In this document: positions 40,011 through 49,268 of the stretch, piece by piece
How the letters are laid out: each line of letters opens with the position of its first letter
How positions within the stretch are numbered: the first letter of the stretch is position 1
Source: a virus
Reading direction: 5' to 3' (one strand)
IMG/VR virus record: IMGVR_UViG_3300021961_000002
Span: 1 to 60,295 of that record
DNA length: 60,295 nt
Made by a program: the position numbers and the translations under genes
The notes under the pieces: generated by a model
What the model was told of the DNA's origin: nothing
Seen by the model: only the letters and a program-made list of their open reading frames with translations
The model's database searches: none

Positions 40011-40511
40011 CTACTTCTTAGGTGCCTTTTCTTCCTTAACCGTAATGACTTTAACTGGCGGACTTGAAAAGGAGTCAAAGTGGCAAGCAATCGCCACAGC
40101 ATCCCGAGCGCTCTTCCCCGCCCTCATTGCGCCGAGCGCAAACTGCTCCCCGCTCCCTATTGCAGCCATACCTTCATCAACCTCGTACACCTGCGCATCC
40201 CACTGACAACTAGCTTCCCCGATTTCCCAGACGTAGATATCGACGTAGAACACGGCTCCGTTCTGAAAAGCCAGAATCCCTCGAAAGTCTACTTCTAGCG
40301 CCGCAAGCTCTTTCCTCGTCGGCAGCTTCTTCACAGTACTTTTATTGAGGAGTTCAAGCACGCAGCGAGCGTCAGCGTCACCTGCGGTTCCAAGTAAAGC
40401 TCCATTTGCGAGGCGATACATTTTCGGAGTGCGGCCTATATAGACGCCCGCATCGTCCGTGCAGCGGGAATCGGAAGCCATAACCCCAGCCTTGTATGCT
40501 ACGGTTGTCAT
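40011..40511 (-). CDS. Proteasome beta / HslV-like Ntn-hydrolase
   Basis: 166 residues. Removal of Met would expose Thr2 (MTTVAYKAGVMASDSR); the order Thr-Thr, then Asp in ASDSR, Lys in RTPKMYRL (Lys30) and AAIGSGEQFALGAMRAG matches HslV and proteasome beta subunits (Thr1, Asp17, Lys33, Ser129 region). No HslU-like partner ATPase is encoded. It sits upstream of the packaging genes in the leftward arm. It may trim virion proteins or act with a host ATPase; a canonical prohead protease was not seen. Related phage proteins are known but rarely studied. Confidence 0.75.
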   Translation of the reverse strand: MTTVAYKAGVMASDSRCTDDAGVYIGRTPKMYRLANGALLGTAGDADARCVLELLNKSTVKKLPTRKELAALEVDFRGILAFQNGAVFYVDIYVWEIGEASCQWDAQVYEVDEGMAAIGSGEQFALGAMRAGKSARDAVAIACHFDSFSSPPVKVITVKEEKAPKK

Positions 40512-40514
40512 ACG

Positions 40515-41564
40515 TTAGACCCCTGCCTTCTTTCTCTTCCAAGTAAGGAACTCCGCACCTTCATCAACGTCAGTTATAACAGTAACCAGCCTTGGATCGT
40601 CGTCACCGAACTGCGGGTCTATAATCGTAACGGCAGTGGGGAAGGCGTTCTGGTCTGCCAGCCCAAGGTCTTCAGCGTAGCGGTCATAAGTTTTGTAACC
40701 GGCGCACCGTATCGCCCAAGACAAGAGTCCGTTGGCGGGGTCTTTGAGAGGACCGGCGACAAATGAAGTGTGCTTGTGGCCGCAAGTGAGGATGTGATCG
40801 CGCCAGCCGCCTTGTGCCGCTTTCATTGGGCCGTGCGCTGGATTCCACATAGAATGCCCCTTGAAATCGTGTCTGGCGTTAATCCTGACCTCTTTCTTAT
40901 TCGGAAACCGCAAAGCAAGGCGAGCGCCGTGATACTGGAAGGCCGTGTTCGCGTTCTTCATAATCCACTTTAGTGGATCGCCCTCTCCTGACCATGCGTC
41001 GTGATTACCACCAACTAAATAAAGCCAATCACAACTCTTCAGCATCCACTCGACTAATTGCCACGCTTGAGCGTGACTAGTGCTTTGTTGCGCCCACAAA
41101 CGAGCTAGACGGCCAACCCAATTGTTTTGCAAATCGCCAAGATTGGCAGCAAAGAACCCCGGTGTCTCCCGGCACACTTGCATGTGGTGTTCGAGAAGCC
41201 CAATGTCGGTTCCATCATCGTCGACGTGCGGATCACCAAAATGAGCAATTCCAATAGGGCCGTCTACTTTTACCTTCACATCTAAAAGTTTTATGCTTTC
41301 CTTGTTCCTAGCTTTCCGCTCAAATTGCTTCTTTCGCCACTCGACAAGTTCCTCAGTCGGCATCTTCTCGTCCGGTGGCTGAGTGACTTCAAATTGCGTT
41401 TCGCCGTGTTTTTCCAATATGCGACGAGCGTTTTTTATTCTTTCGGAAAATGTAGTTCTAGGTATACCAAGCGCATCAGCAGCTTTGGTTATGCTCCGGT
41501 CGTTTGCTGCGTAAATAGCAAGCGTTTCCCTATGCTCGTCCAACGTAAAGCTTTTAGCGGCCAT
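40515..41564 (-). CDS. HTH plus calcineurin-like metallophosphoesterase
   Basis: 349 residues. The first 60 residues contain a helix-turn-helix of Fis/Tn7-like type (ITKAADALGIPRTTFSERIK). From about 100 the metallophosphoesterase core follows: GDPHVDDD, LGDLQNN, GGNHD and CGHKHTS. Such fusions occur in phages and may remodel nucleotides, DNA or RNA. The HTH suggests DNA targeting. It is followed 3 bases later by the HslV-like gene. Substrate unknown. Confidence 0.75.
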   Translation of the reverse strand: MAAKSFTLDEHRETLAIYAANDRSITKAADALGIPRTTFSERIKNARRILEKHGETQFEVTQPPDEKMPTEELVEWRKKQFERKARNKESIKLLDVKVKVDGPIGIAHFGDPHVDDDGTDIGLLEHHMQVCRETPGFFAANLGDLQNNWVGRLARLWAQQSTSHAQAWQLVEWMLKSCDWLYLVGGNHDAWSGEGDPLKWIMKNANTAFQYHGARLALRFPNKKEVRINARHDFKGHSMWNPAHGPMKAAQGGWRDHILTCGHKHTSFVAGPLKDPANGLLSWAIRCAGYKTYDRYAEDLGLADQNAFPTAVTIIDPQFGDDDPRLVTVITDVDEGAEFLTWKRKKAGV

Positions 41565-41594
41565 GATCTTACCCGTTTAAGTACTTTGCTCACC

Positions 41595-41801
41595 TCATTG
41601 CAGCCAGTTGAAGAACCTTCTCAGTAGATACCCGCGTAGGATAGAGAGGCCCAAGAACATAATGGAGATCAAGGTTGTGTCGGCTACGGATGGGTACAGC
41701 CCGAATAGGGGAAGAGCAAAGTAAGTGAATGTCCACGATATGAATAACCCTACTGTAGACTGGGTTACGGCTTCCAGTAGAGACTGGTGCTTCTTTTGCA
41801 T
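41595..41801 (-). CDS. DUF7220-like membrane protein
   Basis: 68 residues with two transmembrane helices (about 15-35 and 42-58) and a basic C-terminal LRGYLLRRFFNWLQ. The start QSLLEAVTQSTVGLFISW and the ending Y-x-x-R-R-x-F fit DUF7220, a family of small phage and bacterial inner membrane proteins. It is the first gene of the leftward arm; the start is 60 bases from the rightward promoter. Function unknown. Confidence 0.65.
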   Translation of the reverse strand: MQKKHQSLLEAVTQSTVGLFISWTFTYFALPLFGLYPSVADTTLISIMFLGLSILRGYLLRRFFNWLQ

Positions 41802-41828
41802 CTTACAGGGTCTGTCTTTTCACTAGGC

Positions 41829-41857
41829 TTGTCTTTTTTTCAAGCTTTATCTATATG
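41829..41857 (+). promoter_or_regulatory. Promoter for the rightward late arm
   Basis: TTGTCT (41829-41834), 17-base spacer, TATATG (41852-41857). The expected transcription start is near 41864, in the gap between the two divergent gene sets. If so, the first gene must start at the ATG at 41890 rather than at an in-frame GTG at 41860. Confidence 0.55.
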
Positions 41858-41889
41858 TTGTGGCACTGAGGCCCCAAACTGTCTCTTAC

Positions 41890-42492
41890 ATGCCAACTGT
41901 TGAGATTACCCCCGACAAAGACCACCCGATACCTTATGATGATCGGGATGAAAAACCTTTACATTATATAGAGGAATTAGCTGCCGCTGCCAATACAGCG
42001 GAGCTTCAGCACGACATGGGGGTTGCGCTTGAGTTGGATGAGCGGGACGCAAACAAACAAAAAGCCCTTATAGATCAAGCCATTAAGAACAAGAAAGCCA
42101 CGGAGCTTACGTCGCCCAATACCGCCTTTGCGGCGGCGGCGTTTCTTAAAGCATACGGGCAGGCTTTAGGGCTGGACGTTGCCGCTGCTAGAGCGGCCAT
42201 AACGAACAAATTGATGGAGATTGCTGACTGCGGCGACCCTAAGTACGAGCTTAAGGCATTGGAATTACTAGGGAAACACAGCGATATCGGGCTGTTCACA
42301 GAGCGCAGTGAGGTAACGATAAACTACAAGAGCCCCGAAGACCTTGAAGAAGCTATCAAAGAGCGGGTCAAGAGGCTGCTCAATGCCAACGTCATTGATG
42401 TCACACCTACTTATTTAGACTTGGACGAAGAGCTTCGCTTCGATGAGGGACCTGCGGTTACGCAGGAGGCAGACGGGGAGGAGGAGGCGTGA
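41890..42492 (+). CDS. Terminase small subunit (putative)
   Basis: 200 residues from the ATG at 41890 (MPTVEITPDKDHPIPYDD). The start was chosen because an earlier in-frame GTG at 41860 would be upstream of the likely transcript start. It is alpha-helical (about 40-125) with a region like an HTH (LKALELLGKHSDIGLFTERS) and an acidic end. It overlaps the large terminase gene by 4 bases (GTGA), the usual order. Its DNA-recognition role is inferred. Confidence 0.65.
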   Translation: MPTVEITPDKDHPIPYDDRDEKPLHYIEELAAAANTAELQHDMGVALELDERDANKQKALIDQAIKNKKATELTSPNTAFAAAAFLKAYGQALGLDVAAARAAITNKLMEIADCGDPKYELKALELLGKHSDIGLFTERSEVTINYKSPEDLEEAIKERVKRLLNANVIDVTPTYLDLDEELRFDEGPAVTQEADGEEEA

Positions 42493-44054
42493 CGGTTGTT
42501 GGTTCCGTCAAAAAGGATGCTTCGCTGGGCAAAGACTGGGTAAATTCTGTCTCGCTGAAGGACATCCCCTCTATCCTCCCCCTACTGTCTACCCCCGAAC
42601 AAGAGCAGCTTTTAGCCGAATTGGAGCGGCTGGAGGAGCTAAAGTCCCGAAAACTGTGCCAGGAGCGCTTCATTAAGTTTGTAGATGAGGTCTGGCCCAG
42701 CTTTATCAGTGGTAGGCATCACGAGAAGATGGCCGCTGCCTTTGAGCGGGTGGCTAGCGGGGAGCTAAAACGGCTGATTATCAACATGCCGCCCCGCCAT
42801 ACTAAGTCCGAGTTCGCCTCTTACCTCCTCCCGGCATGGTTTTTAGGCAAATACCCAGCAAAAAAGGTGATTCAGACCTCACATACGGCAGAGCTGGCGG
42901 TCGGATTTGGTAGAAAAGTCAGGAACTTAGTCGATCAAGAGGTCTACAAGCGCATATTTCCAGGGGTAGGGCTGCAAGCGGACTCAAAGGCGGCTGGCCG
43001 GTGGAATACTAACCAGATGGGTGACTATTTCGCTATTGGTGTGGGGGGTGCGGTAACGGGTAAGGGCGCGGATTTGCTCATAATTGACGACCCCCACTCG
43101 GAACAAGAGGCCGCATTGGCCGAAATAAACCCCGATATCTACGATAAGACCTATGAGTGGTACACCTCTGGACCTAGGCAGCGTCTCCAGCCGGGGGGTG
43201 CCATCGTCATAGTTATGACTAGGTGGAGTAAGAGGGACCTAACGGGGCAAGTGCTCAAAGCCGCCGCTCAGCGGGGCGGAGAGGACTGGGAGGTCATTGA
43301 GTTCCCGGCCCTATTTGAGACCGGCAAGCCGTTATGGCCGGAATTTTGGAGTTTAGAGGAGCTTACGGCCCTAAAAGAGGAGCTTCCTAACTCCAAATGG
43401 ATGGCTCAGTACCAGCAGAATCCCACATCCGAGACGAGCGCCATCGTCAAGCGGGAGTGGTGGCAGATATGGGAGAAGGAGCGCCCCCCGTCCTGTGAGT
43501 TTGTCCTCATGTCGTGGGATACGGCGTTTGAAAAGAGTCAGCGGGCTGACTATTCGGCACTAACTACGTGGGGGGTCTTCTATAAGGAGGACGACACGGG
43601 TCTACCGCAGGCCAACATCATTCTCCTTAACGCTTTTAGGGAACGCATGGAGTTTCCCCGCCTGAAACAGGTAGCAGTGGAGCAGTTTAAGGATTGGCAA
43701 CCCGACAGCGTGATCATCGAAAAGAAGGCTTCAGGCGCTCCGCTTATCTATGAGATGCGGGCAATGGGCATCCCTGTGCAGGAGTTCACACCTGTTAAGG
43801 GAAATGATAAGATCACACGGTTAAATGCTGTTTCTGATTTATTTGCTAGTGGTAGGGTATGGGCTCCTGCTACGCACTGGGCTGAAGAAGTCATAAACGA
43901 GGTAGCTGAGTTTCCTGCGGGAGAGCACGACGACTACGTGGACTCAGTGACGTTGGCTTTGAGGCGTTTTAGAACGGGCGGGTATATTGGAACGGAATTA
44001 GACGAACCTGACGAGCCCATGTTCTTTAGGCGGCGTAAAGAAGGCTACTACTAA
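42489..44054 (+). CDS. terL: Terminase large subunit
   Basis: 521 residues, GTG start overlapping the small subunit stop. ATPase: Walker A variant PPRHTKSE at about 101-108, Walker B LLIIDD at 196-201, then VMTRW as coupling motif. Nuclease: SWDTAFE (Asp near 341), VIIEKKASG and HDDYVDSVTLAL near 483, matching the RNase H-like active site. It cuts and pumps DNA into the prohead. The packaging type (cos, pac) is not evident from sequence. Confidence 0.9.
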   Translation: MTVVGSVKKDASLGKDWVNSVSLKDIPSILPLLSTPEQEQLLAELERLEELKSRKLCQERFIKFVDEVWPSFISGRHHEKMAAAFERVASGELKRLIINMPPRHTKSEFASYLLPAWFLGKYPAKKVIQTSHTAELAVGFGRKVRNLVDQEVYKRIFPGVGLQADSKAAGRWNTNQMGDYFAIGVGGAVTGKGADLLIIDDPHSEQEAALAEINPDIYDKTYEWYTSGPRQRLQPGGAIVIVMTRWSKRDLTGQVLKAAAQRGGEDWEVIEFPALFETGKPLWPEFWSLEELTALKEELPNSKWMAQYQQNPTSETSAIVKREWWQIWEKERPPSCEFVLMSWDTAFEKSQRADYSALTTWGVFYKEDDTGLPQANIILLNAFRERMEFPRLKQVAVEQFKDWQPDSVIIEKKASGAPLIYEMRAMGIPVQEFTPVKGNDKITRLNAVSDLFASGRVWAPATHWAEEVINEVAEFPAGEHDDYVDSVTLALRRFRTGGYIGTELDEPDEPMFFRRRKEGYY

Positions 44055-44062
44055 AGGGAAAA

Positions 44063-46573
44063 ATGATGGCAATCGACAAGGCTCTTAACCAAGCTCCACT
44101 TGGTATTATTGGCGGCTTAGATATGGGTGATGAACCTGCTATCGAAATTGAGATCGAAGACCCGGAGCGGGTAGGTATCACTATGGGTGATATGGAGATC
44201 GAGATTGAGCCTGATGGTGATTCAGAGTTCTCCAGTAATCTTGCGGAAGACATGGATGAAGACGAGCTAGAGAAGCTCGCTGACGAGTTGTTGGGGGATT
44301 TTGAAGAAGACACAAGTTCCCGTAAGGATTGGATTCAGACCTATGTCGATGGGCTTGAACTCCTTGGCATGAAGATCGAAGAGCGCACCGAGCCATGGCC
44401 GGGGGCTTGCGGGGTGTACCACCCCATTCTTTCGGAAACGCTCGTCAAGTTCCAAGCCGAGACCATGATGGAGACGTTCCCTGCCAGTGGTCCCGTGAAA
44501 ACTGAGATTATTGGTAAAGAGACTCGCGAGACGATTGAGGCAGCAGCCCGTGTCCGCGAGGATATGAACTACCAGCTTACTGAGAAGATGATTGAATATC
44601 GGCCAGAGCATGAGCGGATGCTTTGGGGCCTCGGGCTGGCTGGTAACGCCTTTAAGAAAATTTATTACGACCCCAGCTTGGAGCGGCAGACGGCGCTGTT
44701 TGTTCCGGCAGAGGATGTCGTTGTCCCTTACGGGGCCAGTAATATCGAGACTGCGGAGCGCGTGACGCATGTTATGCGCAAGACTAAGAACGAGCTTCGC
44801 AGGCTACAGGTTGCTGGGTTCTATCGTGATGTAGACCTTGGCGAGCCTGTGGATACTTTTGATGAGGTGGAGAGGACTATTGCGGAGAAGATGGGCTTCA
44901 GAGCTTCATCGGACGACCGCTATAAGCTTCTTGAGATGCACGTATACCTGGACTTGCCTGGGTATGAGGATAAAGATGGAAGGAAGAAGACCGGGATAGC
45001 CCTGCCTTACGTAGTGACGATTGAAAAGAGTACTCAGACAGTACTGGCTATCCGGCGCAACTGGGAGCCGTCAGATGATACCAAGCAGAAACGCAATCAT
45101 TTCGTTCATTATTCGTATATCCCCGGTTTTGGTTTTTATGCTTTTGGCCTTATTCACCTTATCGGGGCTTTTGCCAAATCTGGAACATCTCTTATCCGAC
45201 AACTAGTCGATGCCGGTACGCTCTCTAACCTTCCGGGGGGCTTTAAGACTCGTGGGTTGCGTGTAAAGGGAGACGATACACCGATCTCCCCGGCTGAGTT
45301 CAGGGATGTAGATGTTGCTTCTGGAACCCTTAAGGATAACATTTTACCCCTACCCTACAAGGAACCTTCCCAGGTTCTTTATCAGCTTCTCCAGACGATT
45401 GTAGAAGAAGGGCGTCGTTTTGCGGCGGCTACGGACCTGAAAGTGTCCGACATGTCGTCTCAGTCCCCTGTGGGTACAACGCTAGCTATTCTAGAGCGAA
45501 CGATGAAAGTGATGTCGGCTGTTCAGGCCCGCATCCACTACGCCATGAAGCAGGAGTTTCGGCTCCTCAAGACGATCATTCGGGACTACACGCCTGAAGA
45601 TTATACGTATGAACCGGAGGAAGGTCAGCGTAGCGCCAAGCAGTCGGACTACGATCTGGTGGAAGTCATCCCGGTATCCGACCCCAATGCCGCTACCATG
45701 GCGCAGAAGGTTGTACAGTATCAGGCGGTTCTCCAGCTCGCCCAGACAGCGCCTCAACTTTACGATCTTCCCCTGCTCCATAGGCAGATGTTGGAGGTTC
45801 TTGGGATTCAGAACGCTTCTAAGTTGATCCCACTAGAGGATGACTTGAAGCCCCGTGATCCTGTTTCTGAGAACATGAACATTTTGAATAGTAAACCCGT
45901 CAGAGCGTTTATTTACCAAGATCACCAAGCTCACATCACCGTCCACATGACGGCTATGCAGGACCCGAAAATTGCGCAGTTGGTCGGTCAGAGCCCTCAA
46001 GCCCAGACTATAGCGGCTGCAGCTCAAGCCCACATCGCTGAGCATTTGGCCTTTGAATATCGCAGACAGATTGAAGAGAGCCTTGGCGTCCCGTATCCGG
46101 AACCCGATGCAGAGATTCCGGAAGAGATCGAAGTGCAGCTATCGCGGCTTGCAGCGGCGGGGGCGCAGAAGGTGCTCGCTAAGTCTCAAGCCGAAGCCGC
46201 CCAGCAACAGGCTCAGCAGATGGCCCAGGACCCGCTGGTGCAGATGAAGCAGCAAGAGCTGCAGATAAAAGCCCAGGATGTCCAGACGAAACAGGTCAAA
46301 CTGGCGATAGATTCAGCGGCCAAGGCCGACGAGCTGGAGGTACGGCGCGAGCAAATTGCAGCGCAAGAACGTATTGCGGGTATGCAGGTTGGGGCGAAAA
46401 TCGCTACCGACAAGACGGCTGCGGATGACAAGAAGCAGCTAGAGGGTGTTCGTATGGGGATCGAGATTGCCAAAGAGACCTCCAAACAAGCTGCGAACGA
46501 ACGGGCGGCGCAAAGGCAGATGCAAAGCCAGCAACGTGCCCCGAAAGGCACGCCAACTGAGGGGAATAGATGA
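44063..46573 (+). CDS. Portal protein
   Basis: 836 residues, RBS aaagggaaaa. The N-terminus is acidic. The central part (about 130-620) shows the portal pattern: RKDWIQTYVDGLELLGM, PGACGVYHPILSETLVKFQAE and GNAFKKIYYDP. The C-terminal 180 residues are a Gln/Ala-rich coiled coil (QQAQQMAQDPLVQMKQQELQ), often making the portal barrel. It is long for a portal, like those of short-tailed phages of the P22 or SU10 type. Location between terminase and scaffold supports the call. Confidence 0.85.
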   Translation: MMAIDKALNQAPLGIIGGLDMGDEPAIEIEIEDPERVGITMGDMEIEIEPDGDSEFSSNLAEDMDEDELEKLADELLGDFEEDTSSRKDWIQTYVDGLELLGMKIEERTEPWPGACGVYHPILSETLVKFQAETMMETFPASGPVKTEIIGKETRETIEAAARVREDMNYQLTEKMIEYRPEHERMLWGLGLAGNAFKKIYYDPSLERQTALFVPAEDVVVPYGASNIETAERVTHVMRKTKNELRRLQVAGFYRDVDLGEPVDTFDEVERTIAEKMGFRASSDDRYKLLEMHVYLDLPGYEDKDGRKKTGIALPYVVTIEKSTQTVLAIRRNWEPSDDTKQKRNHFVHYSYIPGFGFYAFGLIHLIGAFAKSGTSLIRQLVDAGTLSNLPGGFKTRGLRVKGDDTPISPAEFRDVDVASGTLKDNILPLPYKEPSQVLYQLLQTIVEEGRRFAAATDLKVSDMSSQSPVGTTLAILERTMKVMSAVQARIHYAMKQEFRLLKTIIRDYTPEDYTYEPEEGQRSAKQSDYDLVEVIPVSDPNAATMAQKVVQYQAVLQLAQTAPQLYDLPLLHRQMLEVLGIQNASKLIPLEDDLKPRDPVSENMNILNSKPVRAFIYQDHQAHITVHMTAMQDPKIAQLVGQSPQAQTIAAAAQAHIAEHLAFEYRRQIEESLGVPYPEPDAEIPEEIEVQLSRLAAAGAQKVLAKSQAEAAQQQAQQMAQDPLVQMKQQELQIKAQDVQTKQVKLAIDSAAKADELEVRREQIAAQERIAGMQVGAKIATDKTAADDKKQLEGVRMGIEIAKETSKQAANERAAQRQMQSQQRAPKGTPTEGNR

Positions 46574-46764
46574 GCGATGACTTACTAAAGTACCTATCGG
46601 CCAAACTCAAAGACGAGCAGGACGTAATTACTTCTGACTTGTCTATGGGGAAGGCCAAAGACTTCGGGGAATATAAGTTTGCCTGCGGGATTATGAGGGG
46701 GCTGCTTATAGCTAACAATCTAATAGTAGAAATATCTGAAAGGATGGACACAAGCGATGACTGA
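46570..46764 (+). CDS. Small conserved head-region protein
   Basis: 64 residues, ATGA overlap with the portal gene. The sequence (LKYLSAKLKDEQDVI, KAKDFGEYKFACGIMRGLLIANNLI) is an amphipathic helical protein of a type often found between portal and scaffold genes. It overlaps the GroES-like gene by 8 bases. Function unknown. Confidence 0.6.
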   Translation: MSDDLLKYLSAKLKDEQDVITSDLSMGKAKDFGEYKFACGIMRGLLIANNLIVEISERMDTSDD

Positions 46765-47167
46765 ACTTCTAGTCGGCACAAACCCCGACAATATAGAAGA
46801 TTCCACTGTATTGCCGGAAACGCCTGAGAAAAAGGCTAAGCAACTACCGAACCCTTCAGGGTACCGTATTCTGTGCGGAGTCCCTGACGTAGAGGCCAGG
46901 ACTGAGGGTGGCCTTTTTAAGTCTGACATCACTATGCGTAACGAGGAACTCCTAACGACGGTCCTGTTTGTTATTAAATTAGGGCCGGATTGTTACAAGG
47001 ATTCTAAGAGGTTCCCTTCTGGACCTTGGTGTAAGGAGGGCGACTTCATACTGGTACGTCCGCACGCTGGTAGTCGGGTTAAGATTCACGGTCGCGAATT
47101 TAGGTTCATCAATGACGACTCCGTTGAGGGTGTTGTTGAGGACCCGCGCGGCATTTCCAGAGCCTAA
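46757..47167 (+). CDS. GroES-like co-chaperonin homologue
   Basis: 136 residues. After a disordered N-terminus (about 1-30), GYRILCGVPDVEARTEGG and a mobile-loop-like KSDITMRNEELLTT precede LFVIKLGPDC, GDFILVRPHAGSRVKIHGRE and RFINDDSVEGVVEDP, the order of a GroES/T4 gp31 fold. It overlaps the scaffold gene by 1 base. It may help the host GroEL fold the capsid protein, as gp31 does for T4; family assignment is by pattern only. Confidence 0.6.
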   Translation: MTELLVGTNPDNIEDSTVLPETPEKKAKQLPNPSGYRILCGVPDVEARTEGGLFKSDITMRNEELLTTVLFVIKLGPDCYKDSKRFPSGPWCKEGDFILVRPHAGSRVKIHGREFRFINDDSVEGVVEDPRGISRA

Positions 47168-47178
47168 TGGAGGCACAA

Positions 47179-48189
47179 ATGGCTGGACAAGCTAAGAAAA
47201 TTGAAGCAGACGACGATTTTTCCGTGGAGTTAGAGGGTGAAGAGGTGGAACGGGGGAATCCCGCTAAGCCTGATGCTGCACCGCAACAAAGAGCTGAACC
47301 GGACATCGAGGTTGAAGACGATACCCCTGAAGCAGATAGGGGGCGGACTCCGCTGCCGAAACACCTGGTTGAAGAGTTAGAGGCGGACGAGCTTGAGGAT
47401 TATAGCGATAAGGTAAAGACGCGCCTCAAGCAGATGAAGAAAGTTTGGCATGATGAGCGCAGGGAAAAAGAACGCGCCATGCGTGAACAGCAAGAGGCTG
47501 TTCAGCTTGCCAAGCAGATGCTGGAAGAGAACAATCGGCTCAAGACTACTCTTTCCGATGGAGAGAAGACTCTAATCCAGTCTTACCATACGGCGGCGCA
47601 ACTGGAGTTTGACGCTGCTAAGAGGGCTTACAAAGAGGCTTACGAGTCGGGTGATTCGGACAAGGTGGTAGACGCCCAGAACAAGCTGGCTAACGCCAAC
47701 TACAGGCTTGCTCAGATACAAGCGTATAGGCCCACTTTACAGACCCCCTCTCTTCCCCCTACAATGCAAACCGTAACACCTCAACGTCCCGTTTTGGACG
47801 CCAAGACTCAAGCGTGGCAAGAGCGCAACACTTGGTGGGGAACGGACGAAGAGATGACAGCGAGTGCTCTTGGTCTGCACCAGAAGTTACTCAAACAGCA
47901 CGGCGACTCGTTCGTTGGTACTGATGAATACTGGCGCGCAGTGGACGAAACAATGCAGCGCCGTTTCCCTGAGTACTTCGGGGAGCAAGAGACTCCGCCC
48001 GTTAGCAACGGCAAAGCTAACGGACGCACAGAGACAAAACCAGCCACAGTAGTAGCTCCAGCGTCTAGGAGTACGTCCTCCAAACGGATCGTGCTCAAGC
48101 AATCGCAGGTTAGTCTTGCGAAAAAGTTAGGTTTAACCCCAGAGCAGTATGCTCGTGAAATGCAGAAGCTGCAGAAGTTGGAGAACTAA
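47179..48189 (+). CDS. Scaffolding protein (putative)
   Basis: 336 residues from the ATG at 47179 with aatggaggcacaa as RBS; a possible ATG at 47167 overlaps the previous stop but lacks a good RBS. The N-terminal 60 residues are strongly acidic, followed by a coiled coil (EVEDDTPEADR; RLKQMKKVWHDERREKERAM, then KQMLEENNRLKTTL) and a Pro-rich and basic C-terminus. It is typical in size and place for a scaffold just before capsid genes. Confidence 0.7.
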   Translation: MAGQAKKIEADDDFSVELEGEEVERGNPAKPDAAPQQRAEPDIEVEDDTPEADRGRTPLPKHLVEELEADELEDYSDKVKTRLKQMKKVWHDERREKERAMREQQEAVQLAKQMLEENNRLKTTLSDGEKTLIQSYHTAAQLEFDAAKRAYKEAYESGDSDKVVDAQNKLANANYRLAQIQAYRPTLQTPSLPPTMQTVTPQRPVLDAKTQAWQERNTWWGTDEEMTASALGLHQKLLKQHGDSFVGTDEYWRAVDETMQRRFPEYFGEQETPPVSNGKANGRTETKPATVVAPASRSTSSKRIVLKQSQVSLAKKLGLTPEQYAREMQKLQKLEN

Positions 48190-48190
48190 A

Positions 48191-48646
48191 ATGGCTGAAT
48201 CGAGACTTGCACGCGAACTTGAGAATAGAACCGAAAACGAAAGGCCGAAGAGCTGGCAACCGCCGTCTCTTTTGCCCGAGCCGGATAAACAGCCTGGATA
48301 CGCATATAGGTGGGTCCGCACCGAATTGCTGTCCTCGCCAGACCCTCGGAATGTATCTGCGAAGATGCGTGAAGGGTGGGAGCCGGTGCGGTTAGAGGAA
48401 CAGCCCAAGTTCAAGTATTACATGTCACCGAAGAATGATGGCCCGTTCAAGGACAACATTGAGGTGGCTGGGTTGTTGCTTTGCAAGATTCCTGAAGAGT
48501 TCATTCAGCAGCGTAAAGAATGGTACGCCAAGAAGAACAGCGATCAGATGGAATCTGTGGACAGCAACTTTATGAGAGAGAACGATAGCAGGATGCCGCT
48601 CTTTCGGGAGAAGCGTTCTACTACGTCGTTTGGTAAAGGCAAATAA
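48191..48646 (+). CDS. Small head-region protein
   Basis: 151 residues from the ATG at 48191 with ttggagaactaaa as RBS. It has a basic, Pro-rich N-terminus (ENRTENERPKSWQPPSLLPE), then YAYRWVRTELL and KFKYYMSPKN as folded core, and a charged C-terminus. It lies between scaffold and decoration-like genes. Similar small proteins near phage scaffold genes are common but uncharacterised. Confidence 0.6.
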   Translation: MAESRLARELENRTENERPKSWQPPSLLPEPDKQPGYAYRWVRTELLSSPDPRNVSAKMREGWEPVRLEEQPKFKYYMSPKNDGPFKDNIEVAGLLLCKIPEEFIQQRKEWYAKKNSDQMESVDSNFMRENDSRMPLFREKRSTTSFGKGK

Positions 48647-48662
48647 CTTTTAGGAGCTAAAC

Positions 48663-49256
48663 ATGGCTTATCCCACTGTTGCAGCCCCGTATGGGTTGCG
48701 CCCGATCAATCTGATCGGTGGGCAGGTCTTTGCTGGTTCTACCCGTCAGATTCCGATTGCTACCAATTCAGCGACGGCCATCTATTATGGTGACGTTGTT
48801 AAATTGATTAGCTCCGGTACCATTGAACGGGACACTGGCACGGATGCTGCTACTCCTGTTGGCGTCTTCCTTGGGTGTACCTACACGGACCCCACTTATG
48901 GATTGACGTTCCGGCAGTATTACCCTGGCACCACGAATATCACCGATGTTACGGCGTATGTTTGCGATGACCCGGATGCGTTGTTCAAGGTCGCTGTTGT
49001 TTCTGCAACGACCACGATTGGTGGCGTCACTCAGACGGTTATCGGTAATAACGCGGTTCTCGTTCAAAATGCTGGTTCTACTATTACTGGTAACTCCAAG
49101 GTCGCGGTGGATGACAATACGGGCACGACTAGCACGTTCCCGGTTCGCATCATTGAAGGCGTTGCGGAGACCAAGAATAGCAGCGGTTCGTACACGGAAG
49201 TTGTCGTGAAATGGAACGCCGGTATGCACCAGTATAATAACTCTACTGGCGTATAG
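48663..49256 (+). CDS. Head decoration/structural protein (putative)
   Basis: 197 residues, RBS tttaggagctaaac. It starts with AYPTVAAPYGLRPINLIGG and continues with beta strands rich in Thr, Val and Gly, like capsid stabilising proteins. It sits just before the major capsid gene, 12 bases apart. Its function as a decoration protein is from position and composition. Confidence 0.6.
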   Translation: MAYPTVAAPYGLRPINLIGGQVFAGSTRQIPIATNSATAIYYGDVVKLISSGTIERDTGTDAATPVGVFLGCTYTDPTYGLTFRQYYPGTTNITDVTAYVCDDPDALFKVAVVSATTTIGGVTQTVIGNNAVLVQNAGSTITGNSKVAVDDNTGTTSTFPVRIIEGVAETKNSSGSYTEVVVKWNAGMHQYNNSTGV

Positions 49257-49268
49257 GAGGCTAAATAG

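Noticed and set aside
16367-41801. Integrase or CI-type repressor indicating a temperate phage
   Set aside because: No tyrosine or serine recombinase motif seen; the small HTH protein at 19372 lacks a repressor C-terminal domain.
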